From UBA4656 sp002405525 (GTDB lineage: Bacteria; Pseudomonadota; Gammaproteobacteria; Xanthomonadales; Ahniellaceae), in assembly GCA_036723735.1 (NCBI GenBank), contig DAIMGT010000008.1, positions 29,685-93,684 on the forward strand: a stretch of 64,000 nt of DNA, written 5' to 3'. The first letter of the stretch is position 1. The number at the start of each line of letters is the position of its first letter. Below the pieces are notes generated by a model. That model was not told where the DNA came from. It did no database searches and saw only the letters and a list, made by a program, of their open reading frames with translations. The translations under genes and the position numbers were made by a program. Shown here piece after piece: positions 53,553 to 61,326 of this stretch.

Positions 53553-54464
53553 ATGGCCGCAGGCGACCACCGGAATCCGGAAGACACCGCGTCCACCACC
53601 CAGCCGACCTCGCTCACGCGAGCCGGTGACGGCGAACTGCGGGTGGCCTACGTGGTGGTGATGCACGGCGAAGGCCTCGGCGCCCGGGTGGCGATCGAGC
53701 ACACGCCGTTGCTGATCGGCCGCGACCCGGCGGCCCATCTGCGGATCGACCATGGGAGCGTGTCGCGCCGCCACTGCGAGCTGTGGCGCGACGGCGATGT
53801 CTACCGCATCCGCGATCTCCGTTCGACCAACCGGACCCTGCTCAACGAGCGGCCGATCGAGGAAGCGCGCCTGACCGATGGCGACCTGATCGTGGTCGGC
53901 AAGAGCATGCTCAAGTTCATCAGCCGCGCCTCGGTCGAAGCGCGTTTCCAGGACGCGCTCTACGAACTGGCCACCCACGACCCGCTGACCGGGCTGCCGA
54001 ATCGCCGCCATTTCCTCGAGCGGTTCGATGCCGAACTGGCGCGCGCCCGGCACACGGGACGCCCGCTGTCGGTGGCGCTGCTCGACCTCGACCACTTCAA
54101 GGCGATCAACGACCGGCATGGGCATCCGCGCGGCGACGATGTGCTGCGGAACTTCGCGGTGCTGCTCAAGGCCGCGGCCGGCGATACCCAGGTGGCGGCA
54201 CGGCTCGGCGGCGAGGAGTTTGCCCTGCTGCTGCCGGAGACCGGCGCCGCTGAAGCCTTCGCGCGCTGCGAATCGCTGCGCGGCACGGTCCGCGACCTGT
54301 TGCGCCGCGCGCCGGGGTCGGACGAGCCGGTGACGGTCAGCATCGGCATGGCGCAACTCGAGCCGGGCGACGCGGACCGCTCCGGCATGCTGCAACGCGC
54401 GGACGTCGCGCTGTACGCGGCAAAACGCGAAGGCCGCGACCGTACCCTGCCGCTGCCGTCCTGA
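53553..54464 (+). CDS. FHA domain-GGDEF (GGEEF) diguanylate cyclase
   Basis: 303 residues. The FHA domain (about 30-125) has LLIGRDPAAHLRID, SVSRRHCEL and RSTNRTLLNERP, the phosphothreonine-binding signature. The GGDEF domain begins at THDPLTGLPNRR, has LDLDHFKAINDRHGH, and its active-site motif is LGGEEF. The inhibitory RxxD I-site upstream is absent (GDTQ in its place), so feedback by c-di-GMP may be lost. No membrane helix. It is divergent from the Ser/Thr kinase across 176 bases, suggesting kinase-dependent control of c-di-GMP synthesis. Confidence 0.92.
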   Translation: MAAGDHRNPEDTASTTQPTSLTRAGDGELRVAYVVVMHGEGLGARVAIEHTPLLIGRDPAAHLRIDHGSVSRRHCELWRDGDVYRIRDLRSTNRTLLNERPIEEARLTDGDLIVVGKSMLKFISRASVEARFQDALYELATHDPLTGLPNRRHFLERFDAELARARHTGRPLSVALLDLDHFKAINDRHGHPRGDDVLRNFAVLLKAAAGDTQVAARLGGEEFALLLPETGAAEAFARCESLRGTVRDLLRRAPGSDEPVTVSIGMAQLEPGDADRSGMLQRADVALYAAKREGRDRTLPLPS

Positions 54465-54705
54465 AGCCGCCGCCCCAGGTGCTGCCCCGCGGCGGCTGCG
54501 GTGGTCGGAGCGTGGGTGACGGGGCGGCGGGCGACCGGGATGCCGGGGGGTGCGCACCCGCAGGTCGTCCGTGCCCCGCCTGCGGTGAGTATCGCGGTTC
54601 CTCGGTGCGCCGAATTGCTGCAGGTCAATTCCGGCATCGCCGGCGATCGGACGCTGATCGCCGTGCCGCAGGACTTCCGGCAGGGGCCGCCCGGCGCCCC
54701 GACCC

Positions 54706-54711
54706 TACAAT
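54706..54711 (+). promoter_or_regulatory. candidate -10 box for the tricorn-like protease
   Basis: TACAAT (five of six), 29 bases before the ATG. No good -35 box at 16-18 bases. Confidence 0.35.
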
Positions 54712-54740
54712 CGGCGATTGCGTCCCTCGCAGGAGCCGGT

Positions 54741-57700
54741 ATGCCCCGCTTGTCCTTCCTGGTCGTGATCGCTGCGGCCCTGCTGCCCGCGTCCGACGTC
54801 CTTGCCGATTCCGCCGCCGGCGAGGCCCGCGTGCTGCGCTATCCCGACATCTCGCACACCCACATCGCCCTCGTGCTCGGCGGTGACCTGTTCACCGGCG
54901 GTCGCGACGGCGGGCAGGCCACGCGCCTGACCAGCGCGGTGGGCGAGGAGTTGTACCCGAAGTTCTCGCCCGACGGTGCCTGGGTCGCGTATTCGGCCGA
55001 GTTCACCGGCAGCCGCCAGGTGTTCGTGATACCGGCCGGTGGCGGCACGCCGCGCCAGCTCACCTTCCACAACGACGCGGGCCCGATGCCGTTCCGCGGC
55101 GGCACCGACTACCGCGTGCTCGACTGGACGCCGGACGGCAAATCCATCGTGGTGCGCATGAACCGGCTGCCCTACGACGAGCGCGGCGGGCGGCCGTATC
55201 TCGTGCCGTTCGAGGGCGGGATCGAGACCCCGCTGGCGGTGCCTGAATCCGGCGGCGGGTCGCTGTCGCCCGATGGGCGCTCGTTCGTCTACACGCCGAT
55301 CGACGCCGACTGGCGCGGCTGGAAGCGCTATCGCGGCGGCCGCGCGCCGGACGTGTGGATCTACGACCTCGCGCGCAACACCTCGCGCCAGTTGACCACC
55401 TTCGCCGGCATGGACCAGAACCCGGCGTGGATCGGCGACACGGTGTACTTCGCCTCCGATCGCACCGGCACGCTGAACCTGTACGCGATGCCGGCGGATG
55501 CCGAGCGCGAGGCCACGGCCCCGCGTGCGCTCACCACCTTCACCGACTTCGACGTGCTCTGGCCCTCGGGCGGCCCGGACGCCGTCGTGTTCGAGCAGGG
55601 CGGCTTCCTGTGGCGCCACGACGCGGGCGCGACCGGCGCGGTGAAGGTGCCGGTGCGCATCGGCGACGACGCGGCCGGTGCGCTGCCGCGCTTCGTCGAC
55701 GTCGCGCCCAACATCGAGTCCTTCGGCCTGTCGCCGGACGGCGCGCGCGCGGTGTTCGGCGCGCGCGGCGAGGTGTTCACCGTGCCGGCCAAGGACGGCA
55801 TCGCGCGCAACATCAGCCGCACGCCGGCCTTCCGCGAGCACAGCGTGTCGTGGTCGCCGGACGGCAGGACCGTGGCCTATTTGTCCGACGAGAGCGGCGA
55901 GTACGAGATCTGGGTGCGCCCGCAGGATGGGCGCGGCAGCGCACGGCGCATCACCACCGACGGCACGGTGTGGAAGTTCCCGCCGGTCTGGGCGCCGGAC
56001 TCGAAGCACCTGGCCTACGCCGACAAGGACCTGCGCCTGCGCGTGGTCGACGTCGCCTCCGGCCGGGTCACCGACGTCGACCGCGGCGGGGTGGAGGACA
56101 TCACCGAATACACCTGGTCGCCCGATTCGCGCTGGCTCGCCTACGCCAAGACCAATTCGACCCGCATGCAGTCCATCTGGGCCTGGTCGATGGGTTCCGG
56201 CAAGACGTCCCAGCTCACCTCCGACCAGGCCAACGAGTTCTCGCCGGTCTTCGACCCGCAGGGCCGGTACCTGTACTTCTTGTCCAACCGCGACTACTCG
56301 GGCCTGACCTTCAGCGCCTACGAGTTCGACTACCTCTACGCCAACGCCACCCGCATCTACGCGGCCACGCTTTCCGCCGACGGCCCGGCGCTGAACCGGC
56401 CGAAGTCGGACGAGACCGCGGCCGCCGCCGGCGCGCCGGCGAAGGGCGCCAAGGACGCCCAGGGCAAGGCCGACGCCAAGCCCGCGATGAAGTTCGACCT
56501 CGCCGGCTTCAACGACCGCGTGGTGGCGCTCAACGTCCCGCCCGGCAACTACCAGGGCCTGTCGGCCAACGGCAGCGCGGTGTTCTTCGGTGCGGCGACC
56601 AACCCGCAGGGCGGCCCGCTGGTCCTGCGCACGCTGGCGATCGACGGCGACAAGCCCGAGGACGTGGCCGCCGGCATCACCGCGTACACGCTGTCCGCCG
56701 ATGGCAACAAGATCCTCGTGCGCAGCGGCAACGACTGGGCCATCGTCGACGCCAAGCCCGGCCAGGACGTGTCGAAGTCGAAGCTGGACCTGTCGGGCCT
56801 GCAACTGAAGATCGACCCGCGCACCGAGTGGTCGCAGATGTACGTCGACGCCTGGCGCATCCTGCGCGACTGGTTCTACGACCCCGGCATGCACGGCGGC
56901 ATCGAGCGCTGGAACGCGATCCGCGACCGCTACGCGCCGCTGGCCGCGGCGGTCACCACGCGCGAGGACTTCAACTACGTGCTGCACGAGATCGCCGGCG
57001 AGGCCAATGCCGGCCACGTCTACGTCGAGCGCGGCCCGTCGGCCAGCGCCGAGGTGCAGCGCAGGCCCGGCGGCCTGCTCGGCGCCGAGTTCGACGCCGA
57101 TCCGTCCGGCTACTTCCGCATCGCGCGCATCTTCCGCGGCGAGAACTGGGATGCCGCCAACCGCTCGCCGCTGGACGAACCCGGCGTGGGCGTGAAGGAG
57201 GGCGAGTTCCTCATCGCCGTCGACGGCGTCGACGCGCGATCGGTGCGCAATCCGTGGGCGCTGCTGGAGAACAAGGCCGACCAGGTGGTCGAACTCACGG
57301 TCAACGCGCGCCCGTCGGCCGACGGTGCGCGCACCGTGCGCGTGAAGACCATCGCCAACGAGCAGAACCTGCGCTACCTCGCCTGGGTGTCGGAGCGCCG
57401 CGCCATCGTCGACCGCCTCTCGGGCGGCCGCATCGGCTACATCCACCTGCCCAACACCGCGCAGGACGGCAATCGCGAGTTGAACAAGTGGCTGGCCCCG
57501 CTGGCGCACAAGGACGCGCTGATCATCGACGACCGCTACAACGGCGGCGGCTTCATCCCCGACCGCATGATCGAACTGCTCGCGCGCACCCCGCTCAACT
57601 ACTGGAAGCGCCGCGGGCTGGAGCCGCAGCCCACGCCCAACATCGTGCACCGCGGGCCGAAGGCGATGCTGGTCAACGGCCTGTCCAGTTCCGGCGGCGA

Positions 57701-58031
57701 CGCCCTGCCGTACTACTTCCGCAAGCTGGGCCTCGGCAAGCTGATCGGCACCCGCACCTGGGGCGGGCTGATCGGCATCTCCGGTAATCCCTCGCTGGTC
57801 GACGGCGGCTCGATCCTCGCCGCGACCTTCCGCTTCATGTCCACGGACGGGTCATGGGCGGTCGAGAACGAAGGCGTGGCGCCCGACATCGAGGTGGTCG
57901 ACCGCCCCGAACTGGTCGCCGCCGGCCGCGACCCGTCGCTGGAGAAGGCGGTCGAGGTCCTGCTGGAGGAGCTGCGCGCCAATCCCCCGCAGCCGGTGGT
58001 GGCCCCGCCGGCGCCGACGGAGTTCCGCTGA
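54741..58031 (+). CDS. tricorn-like S41 peptidase
   Basis: 1096 residues, close to archaeal tricorn. Signal peptide MPRLSFLVVIAAALLPASDVLAD, with AGGAG before the ATG. The first 650 residues are WD40/PD40-like beta-propeller repeats (KFSPDGAWVAYSAE, SLSPDGRSFVYTP, SWSPDGRTVAYLSDES). Then follow the C1 domain with His in AGHVYVERG, a PDZ-like segment, and the S41 catalytic domain with GRIGYIHLP, DDRYNGGGFIPDRMIE and Ser984 in GLSSSGGDALP. It cleaves peptides at the periplasmic face. A damaged copy of its catalytic region is found at about 60.1-60.3 kb. Confidence 0.92.
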   Translation: MPRLSFLVVIAAALLPASDVLADSAAGEARVLRYPDISHTHIALVLGGDLFTGGRDGGQATRLTSAVGEELYPKFSPDGAWVAYSAEFTGSRQVFVIPAGGGTPRQLTFHNDAGPMPFRGGTDYRVLDWTPDGKSIVVRMNRLPYDERGGRPYLVPFEGGIETPLAVPESGGGSLSPDGRSFVYTPIDADWRGWKRYRGGRAPDVWIYDLARNTSRQLTTFAGMDQNPAWIGDTVYFASDRTGTLNLYAMPADAEREATAPRALTTFTDFDVLWPSGGPDAVVFEQGGFLWRHDAGATGAVKVPVRIGDDAAGALPRFVDVAPNIESFGLSPDGARAVFGARGEVFTVPAKDGIARNISRTPAFREHSVSWSPDGRTVAYLSDESGEYEIWVRPQDGRGSARRITTDGTVWKFPPVWAPDSKHLAYADKDLRLRVVDVASGRVTDVDRGGVEDITEYTWSPDSRWLAYAKTNSTRMQSIWAWSMGSGKTSQLTSDQANEFSPVFDPQGRYLYFLSNRDYSGLTFSAYEFDYLYANATRIYAATLSADGPALNRPKSDETAAAAGAPAKGAKDAQGKADAKPAMKFDLAGFNDRVVALNVPPGNYQGLSANGSAVFFGAATNPQGGPLVLRTLAIDGDKPEDVAAGITAYTLSADGNKILVRSGNDWAIVDAKPGQDVSKSKLDLSGLQLKIDPRTEWSQMYVDAWRILRDWFYDPGMHGGIERWNAIRDRYAPLAAAVTTREDFNYVLHEIAGEANAGHVYVERGPSASAEVQRRPGGLLGAEFDADPSGYFRIARIFRGENWDAANRSPLDEPGVGVKEGEFLIAVDGVDARSVRNPWALLENKADQVVELTVNARPSADGARTVRVKTIANEQNLRYLAWVSERRAIVDRLSGGRIGYIHLPNTAQDGNRELNKWLAPLAHKDALIIDDRYNGGGFIPDRMIELLARTPLNYWKRRGLEPQPTPNIVHRGPKAMLVNGLSSSGGDALPYYFRKLGLGKLIGTRTWGGLIGISGNPSLVDGGSILAATFRFMSTDGSWAVENEGVAPDIEVVDRPELVAAGRDPSLEKAVEVLLEELRANPPQPVVAPPAPTEFR

Positions 58032-58079
58032 GGCTCGGGTGCCGCACACGGTGCCGAAGCGAGCGCAGCACGCGACCTA

Positions 58080-58152
58080 GGGTGCACTGAGTCCGCGAAT
58101 TGCACCGAGCCCATCGGTGCGGCGCAATTCGCGCTGCGCGTTGCACCCTGCG
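58080..58152. repeat. intergenic palindromic repeat, second family (copy 1)
   Basis: Downstream of the tricorn gene. It contains GCACCGA-gccca-TCGGTGC flanked by GCGAATT and CGCAATTCGC arms and ends GTTGCACCCTGCGCGGCT. A similar block lies at 60344-60413; the last part recurs at 61012-61023. Confidence 0.6.
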
Positions 58153-58156
58153 CGGC

Positions 58157-58951
58157 TCAGCCGGGCGCTTTGGCGCGCTCTCGCTCCTGGTCTCCGGTCT
58201 CCGAACGGCACCGTGCGGTCAAGGCCGCCATCGCCTGCCGGAACGGACGCGGACCATGGCTGATGCGGGCCACGCCGATGCGCGCGAGCGCCGAGGTCGG
58301 CGGCGTGCTTCCGGTGGCCATGACGTTGATCGGCAGCGCGCAGCCGGCGCAGACCCGTGCGATCAGGTCCGGCGCGACCAGGCCGGGTACGAAGAACCCG
58401 TCGGCGCCGGCCTGCGCATAGGCCTCGCAGCGGGCGATCGCCGACTCGACGTGCGCGCCGTGGGTGGCCGGCTCGCTGGCCAGGAACACGTCCGTCCGCG
58501 CGTTGATGAACAGCGGCACCCCGAAGGCGTCGGCGGCGGCACGCAGGGCCGCGATGCGGCGCGCTTGTTCCTGCGGCGGATACAGGCCCTCGCCCTGAAC
58601 GATGCGGTCCTCGAAGTTCACGCCGACAGCACCCGTGCGAAGGATCGCCGTGGTCGTCGCGACGAGGTCCTCGGGTTGCGTCGCGTAGCCGCCCTCGAAG
58701 TCGACCGTCAGCGGCAGGTCCACCGACGCCGCGATGCGCGAGGCGATGAAGGCCAGCATGTCGAGCGGGATCGCCTCACCGTCGTCGTAGCCCTGGGCGG
58801 CCGCCACCGACCAACTTCCGGTGGCCACCGCGCGCGCGCCGGCGGCGGCGACCGCACGCGCCGACCCCGCATCCCAGATGTTGTAGAGCACCAGCGGTTC
58901 GCCCCGGACGTGGAGGGCGTGCAGGCTACGTGCGCGTTCGGCCTGGTTCAT
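58157..58951 (-). CDS. isocitrate lyase/PEP mutase family protein
   Basis: 264 residues. The (beta/alpha)8 barrel begins LYNIWDAGSARAVAAAG. The family motifs DFEGGYA, GVNFEDR (catalytic Glu/Asp) and NARTDVFL are present. The group includes PEP mutase, oxaloacetate/oxalacetate acetylhydrolase-like and 2-methylisocitrate lyase-like enzymes; the exact activity cannot be set. The start at 58951 overlaps the ada stop as ATGA, so it is coupled to ada, which is odd for a metabolic enzyme. The longer frame to 59011 is rejected. Confidence 0.85.
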   Translation of the reverse strand: MNQAERARSLHALHVRGEPLVLYNIWDAGSARAVAAAGARAVATGSWSVAAAQGYDDGEAIPLDMLAFIASRIAASVDLPLTVDFEGGYATQPEDLVATTTAILRTGAVGVNFEDRIVQGEGLYPPQEQARRIAALRAAADAFGVPLFINARTDVFLASEPATHGAHVESAIARCEAYAQAGADGFFVPGLVAPDLIARVCAGCALPINVMATGSTPPTSALARIGVARISHGPRPFRQAMAALTARCRSETGDQERERAKAPG

Positions 58952-60015
58952 GTTGCATGCTCCTCGGCGGCAATCCGCCGTTCCAGATCGATCAGCCAGC
59001 GTTTGCGCCACAGGCCGCCGCCGTAGCCGGTGAGCGCGCCGTCGGCGCCGATCACGCGGTGGCAGGGGATGACCAGGGCCAACGAATTCTCGCCGTTCGC
59101 GCGCGCCACCGCGCGCACGGCGGAGGGCGCGCCGATCGCGGCGGCGACCTCGGCATAGCTGCGCGTCCGGCCGACCGGAATGTCACGCAGGGCATCCCAC
59201 ACCCGCCGCGCGAACGCGCCGCCGTGGTAGGCGAGCGGCACCTCGAAGCGCGCGCCGTCGCCGGCGAAGTAGCGTCGCAGTTCGTCCGCCACCTGCTCGG
59301 TCGGTGCGCACCGCCCGATGCCCAGCTCGCCGCGCACGCCGTGCTGCAGCCGCCGCAGTTCCGTCGGCAGCGCCTTGCGCCCGACGAATTCCAGCAGGTG
59401 CAGCGCGCGCGGATCGGCCACCGCGATCATCGGCCCGATTGGCGTGTCGATGCAGTCGGCCTTGAGCAGCTCGCGGCCGGTGAAGCGCCCGGGGGCCACC
59501 CCGAGGAGCCGGGCGAAGGCATCGCGGAAGCCCGACGGCGACGCGAACGCCGCTTCCACCTGCGCATCGATCACGCGGCCCCCGCGCGCGAGGGTCTCGA
59601 AGCCGTCGCGCACGCGCGATGCGCGCGCGAACTCGAGGAAGGTCATGCCGAACTGGCGGCGGAAGGCGCGTCGCACGGTGGACGCATCGAAGCCCAGTGT
59701 GGTCACGTCGGCCTCGGTCCAGCGCCGTGCGCGGTCGGCGCCCCAGGCCGCCATCACCGCCGCCACCACCGGGTCGGCGGCGGTGGCGGTGGCCAGCGGA
59801 CGGCAGCGCAGGCAGGGCCGGAACCCCGCCGCCACGCACTCGGCCACGGTGCGGAAGAAGCGACAGTTCTCGCGCAGCGGCTTGCGGGCGGGGCAGGTCA
59901 GGCGGCAGAACACGCCGGTGGTGGTGACGCCGACGAAAGCGCGCCCGTCGTAGCCGGGATCGCGGGCGATCAACGCGTCGTAGAGCGTGGCGTCGGAGGC
60001 GTCGAGCAGGTCCAT
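58948..60015 (-). CDS. ada: Ada: methylation-sensing regulator and O6-methylguanine-DNA methyltransferase
   Basis: 355 residues. The N-terminal zinc domain has Cys37, Cys41, Cys68 and Cys71 (FCRLTCPARKP, GFRPCLRCRP), equivalent to E. coli Cys38/42/69/72, where methyl phosphotriesters activate the regulator. An AraC-type DNA-binding domain follows (DASTVRRAFRRQFGMTFLEFAR). The C-terminal alkyltransferase carries LVIPCHRVIG with its acceptor Cys. All functional cysteines are present, so it should repair DNA and activate genes. It shares a four-base overlap with the downstream PEP-mutase-like gene. Confidence 0.95.
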   Translation of the reverse strand: MDLLDASDATLYDALIARDPGYDGRAFVGVTTTGVFCRLTCPARKPLRENCRFFRTVAECVAAGFRPCLRCRPLATATAADPVVAAVMAAWGADRARRWTEADVTTLGFDASTVRRAFRRQFGMTFLEFARASRVRDGFETLARGGRVIDAQVEAAFASPSGFRDAFARLLGVAPGRFTGRELLKADCIDTPIGPMIAVADPRALHLLEFVGRKALPTELRRLQHGVRGELGIGRCAPTEQVADELRRYFAGDGARFEVPLAYHGGAFARRVWDALRDIPVGRTRSYAEVAAAIGAPSAVRAVARANGENSLALVIPCHRVIGADGALTGYGGGLWRKRWLIDLERRIAAEEHAT

Positions 60016-60123
60016 GCCGATGTTGTAGCCGATCCGCGCGACGGCGTGCGCCGTGGATCGGGCGTGGATTCACGCCGGCAGGTGACGGAGGCTGCCTCGG
60101 TGGCAACCAGCCGTTCCACCCGG

Positions 60124-60320
60124 CAGGGTACGTGGCGCACGACCACGCGCAGACGATCGATGGCCGCGACAACGGCGGCGGCTCCATCCCCGACCGCATG
60201 ATCGAACGGCTCGCGCGCGCCCGCTCGAGGGCTGAAGGCGCCGCGGGCAGGTGCCGCAGCCCGGGCCGAGCATCGTGCAGGACGGCCCGAAGGCGATGCG
60301 GGTCGACGGCCAGTCGCGTT
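60124..60320 (+). pseudogene. decayed fragment of the tricorn-like S41 peptidase gene
   Basis: Aligns by eye with 57497-57690 of the tricorn gene. GGCGGCGGC-TCCATCCCCGACCGCATGATCGAA and the later GGCCCGAAGGCGATGCGGGTC-ACGGCC match almost base for base. The protein GRDNGGGSIPDRMIERLAR corresponds to DRYNGGGFIPDRMIELLAR. Frameshifts break it after about 30 codons. Because the catalytic Ser follows the matched segment, it cannot be functional. Confidence 0.75.
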
Positions 60321-60343
60321 CCGCATGGCATGATCGTCGTAGC

Positions 60344-60413
60344 GTGCAATGAGCGCGGCGACGCACCGGGCCCATCGGTGCAGCGCGATTCGCTGCGCTC
60401 GCTGCCCACTGCA
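60344..60413. repeat. intergenic palindromic repeat, second family (copy 2)
   Basis: GCACCGGGCCCATCGGTGC with flanking GTGCAATGAGCGC and GCGATTCGCTGCGC arms. It resembles the block at 58080-58152 and lies just after the tricorn-gene fragment, so the fragment and repeat may have been copied together. Confidence 0.55.
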
Positions 60414-60465
60414 TGACGTTGGCGGCCGAATTGACAGAGCAATACATCGTACGTGCGCTCGGTGC

Positions 60466-60738
60466 ATGGACGAGCTGCGCTTCGAATGGAGTTCGGCCAA
60501 GGCCGCTGCGAACGCGAGGAAGCACGGCTTCGACGAAGCGCGTTCGGTGTTCGCCGATGAGCGGGCGCGATTGATCGCCGATCCAGACCATTCGGCCGAC
60601 GAGGATGGATTCATCATCCTCGGGCTCAGCGCCGCCCTGCGCCTGCTGGTGGTCTGTCACTGCTACCGCGGCAAGGACAATGTCATCCGCATCATCTCCG
60701 CCCGCAAGGCGACCTCCGCCGAGGCGAAGTTCTACTGA
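60466..60738 (+). CDS. brnT: BrnT-family type II toxin
   Basis: 90 residues. BrnT toxins are RelE-fold ribonucleases that stop translation. The family pattern is clear: FEWSSAKAAANARKHGFDEARSVFADERA, a central strand LRLLVVCHCYRGKDNVIRIISARKAT, and a C-terminal SAEAKFY. The start at 60466 fits the family length; 39 upstream in-frame codons run into a repeat. brnA follows ten bases downstream, the normal toxin-first order, so it should be controlled by BrnA autorepression. Confidence 0.9.
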   Translation: MDELRFEWSSAKAAANARKHGFDEARSVFADERARLIADPDHSADEDGFIILGLSAALRLLVVCHCYRGKDNVIRIISARKATSAEAKFY

Positions 60739-60748
60739 CGAGCAAGCC

Positions 60749-60958
60749 ATGCGCAAGACCTACGATTTCTCGAAGGCGAAGAAGAACCCCTATGCCGCCC
60801 AACTCAAGAGGCCGGTCACCATCCGGCTCGACGAGGCGGCCATCGCGTACTTCAAGGGTATCTCGGAAGAGGTCGGCATTCCCTACCAGAGCCTGATCAA
60901 CCTCTACCTGCGCGACTGCGTGGCGTCGGGGCGGAAGCTCGATCTGTCGTGGCGGTGA
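60749..60958 (+). CDS. brnA: BrnA-family antitoxin
   Basis: 69 residues. MRKTYDFSKAKKNPYAAQLKRPVTIRLDEAAIAYFKGISEEVGIPYQSLINLYLRDC follows the BrnA pattern: a basic N-terminal toxin-binding tail, then a ribbon-helix-helix DNA-binding domain (PVTIRLDEAAIAYFK, PYQSLINLYL). It neutralises BrnT and represses the operon. The start is 60749; a longer overlapping frame is a shadow of brnT. Confidence 0.9.
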   Translation: MRKTYDFSKAKKNPYAAQLKRPVTIRLDEAAIAYFKGISEEVGIPYQSLINLYLRDCVASGRKLDLSWR

Positions 60959-61023
60959 CGGTGGTTGTTTGGCGTAACACCCCGATGGCGTGCCAACAGC
61001 GCAACGTGCGGCACCCTGCGCGG

Positions 61024-61305
61024 CTAGCCTGAGGACGCGGCGTCCGGTTCCAATCTGCGCCAGTCGATCCGGTCCTGAATGGCCATTCGCGCCGCAGCCG
61101 CGCGCATCGCGAGGATCACTTCGGCCGGCAGTTGTTTTCGTTCCTCGATGGCGATGCCGGCCAGAGTTTCCAATGCGAGACCGTATTCATCCACGTCGAT
61201 GAACGCGATGACCTCACCTTGCTCGGAGGCGGTCAGATACGGGCTCGCCGCCAGCAGCAAGGACCGCAGGCGGACGTCGAGCTGGGAGAAGCGGCTCGGC
61301 GTCAT
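61024..61305 (-). CDS. MafI-like immunity protein
   Basis: 93 residues. The stretch LLLAASPYLTASEQGEVIAFIDVDEYGLALETLAGIAIEERKQLPAEV matches the pattern I recall for MafI-family immunity proteins: paired helices, then E-YGLALETL. Such proteins protect against toxins of polymorphic (Maf-type) systems. No matching toxin was recognised in the window, so this would be an orphan. It is convergent with brnTA, 65 bases away. Alternatively it is an uncharacterised helical protein. Confidence 0.5.
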   Translation of the reverse strand: MTPSRFSQLDVRLRSLLLAASPYLTASEQGEVIAFIDVDEYGLALETLAGIAIEERKQLPAEVILAMRAAAARMAIQDRIDWRRLEPDAASSG

Positions 61306-61326
61306 GTCGCGACGGTGAGTGCGAGC

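Larger units (their letters stand above)
60016..60465. other. region between ada and brnT
   Basis: 450 bases. It holds a decayed fragment of the tricorn-like protease gene (60124-60320) and the second copy of a palindromic repeat (60344-60413). No intact gene was seen. Confidence 0.5.
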
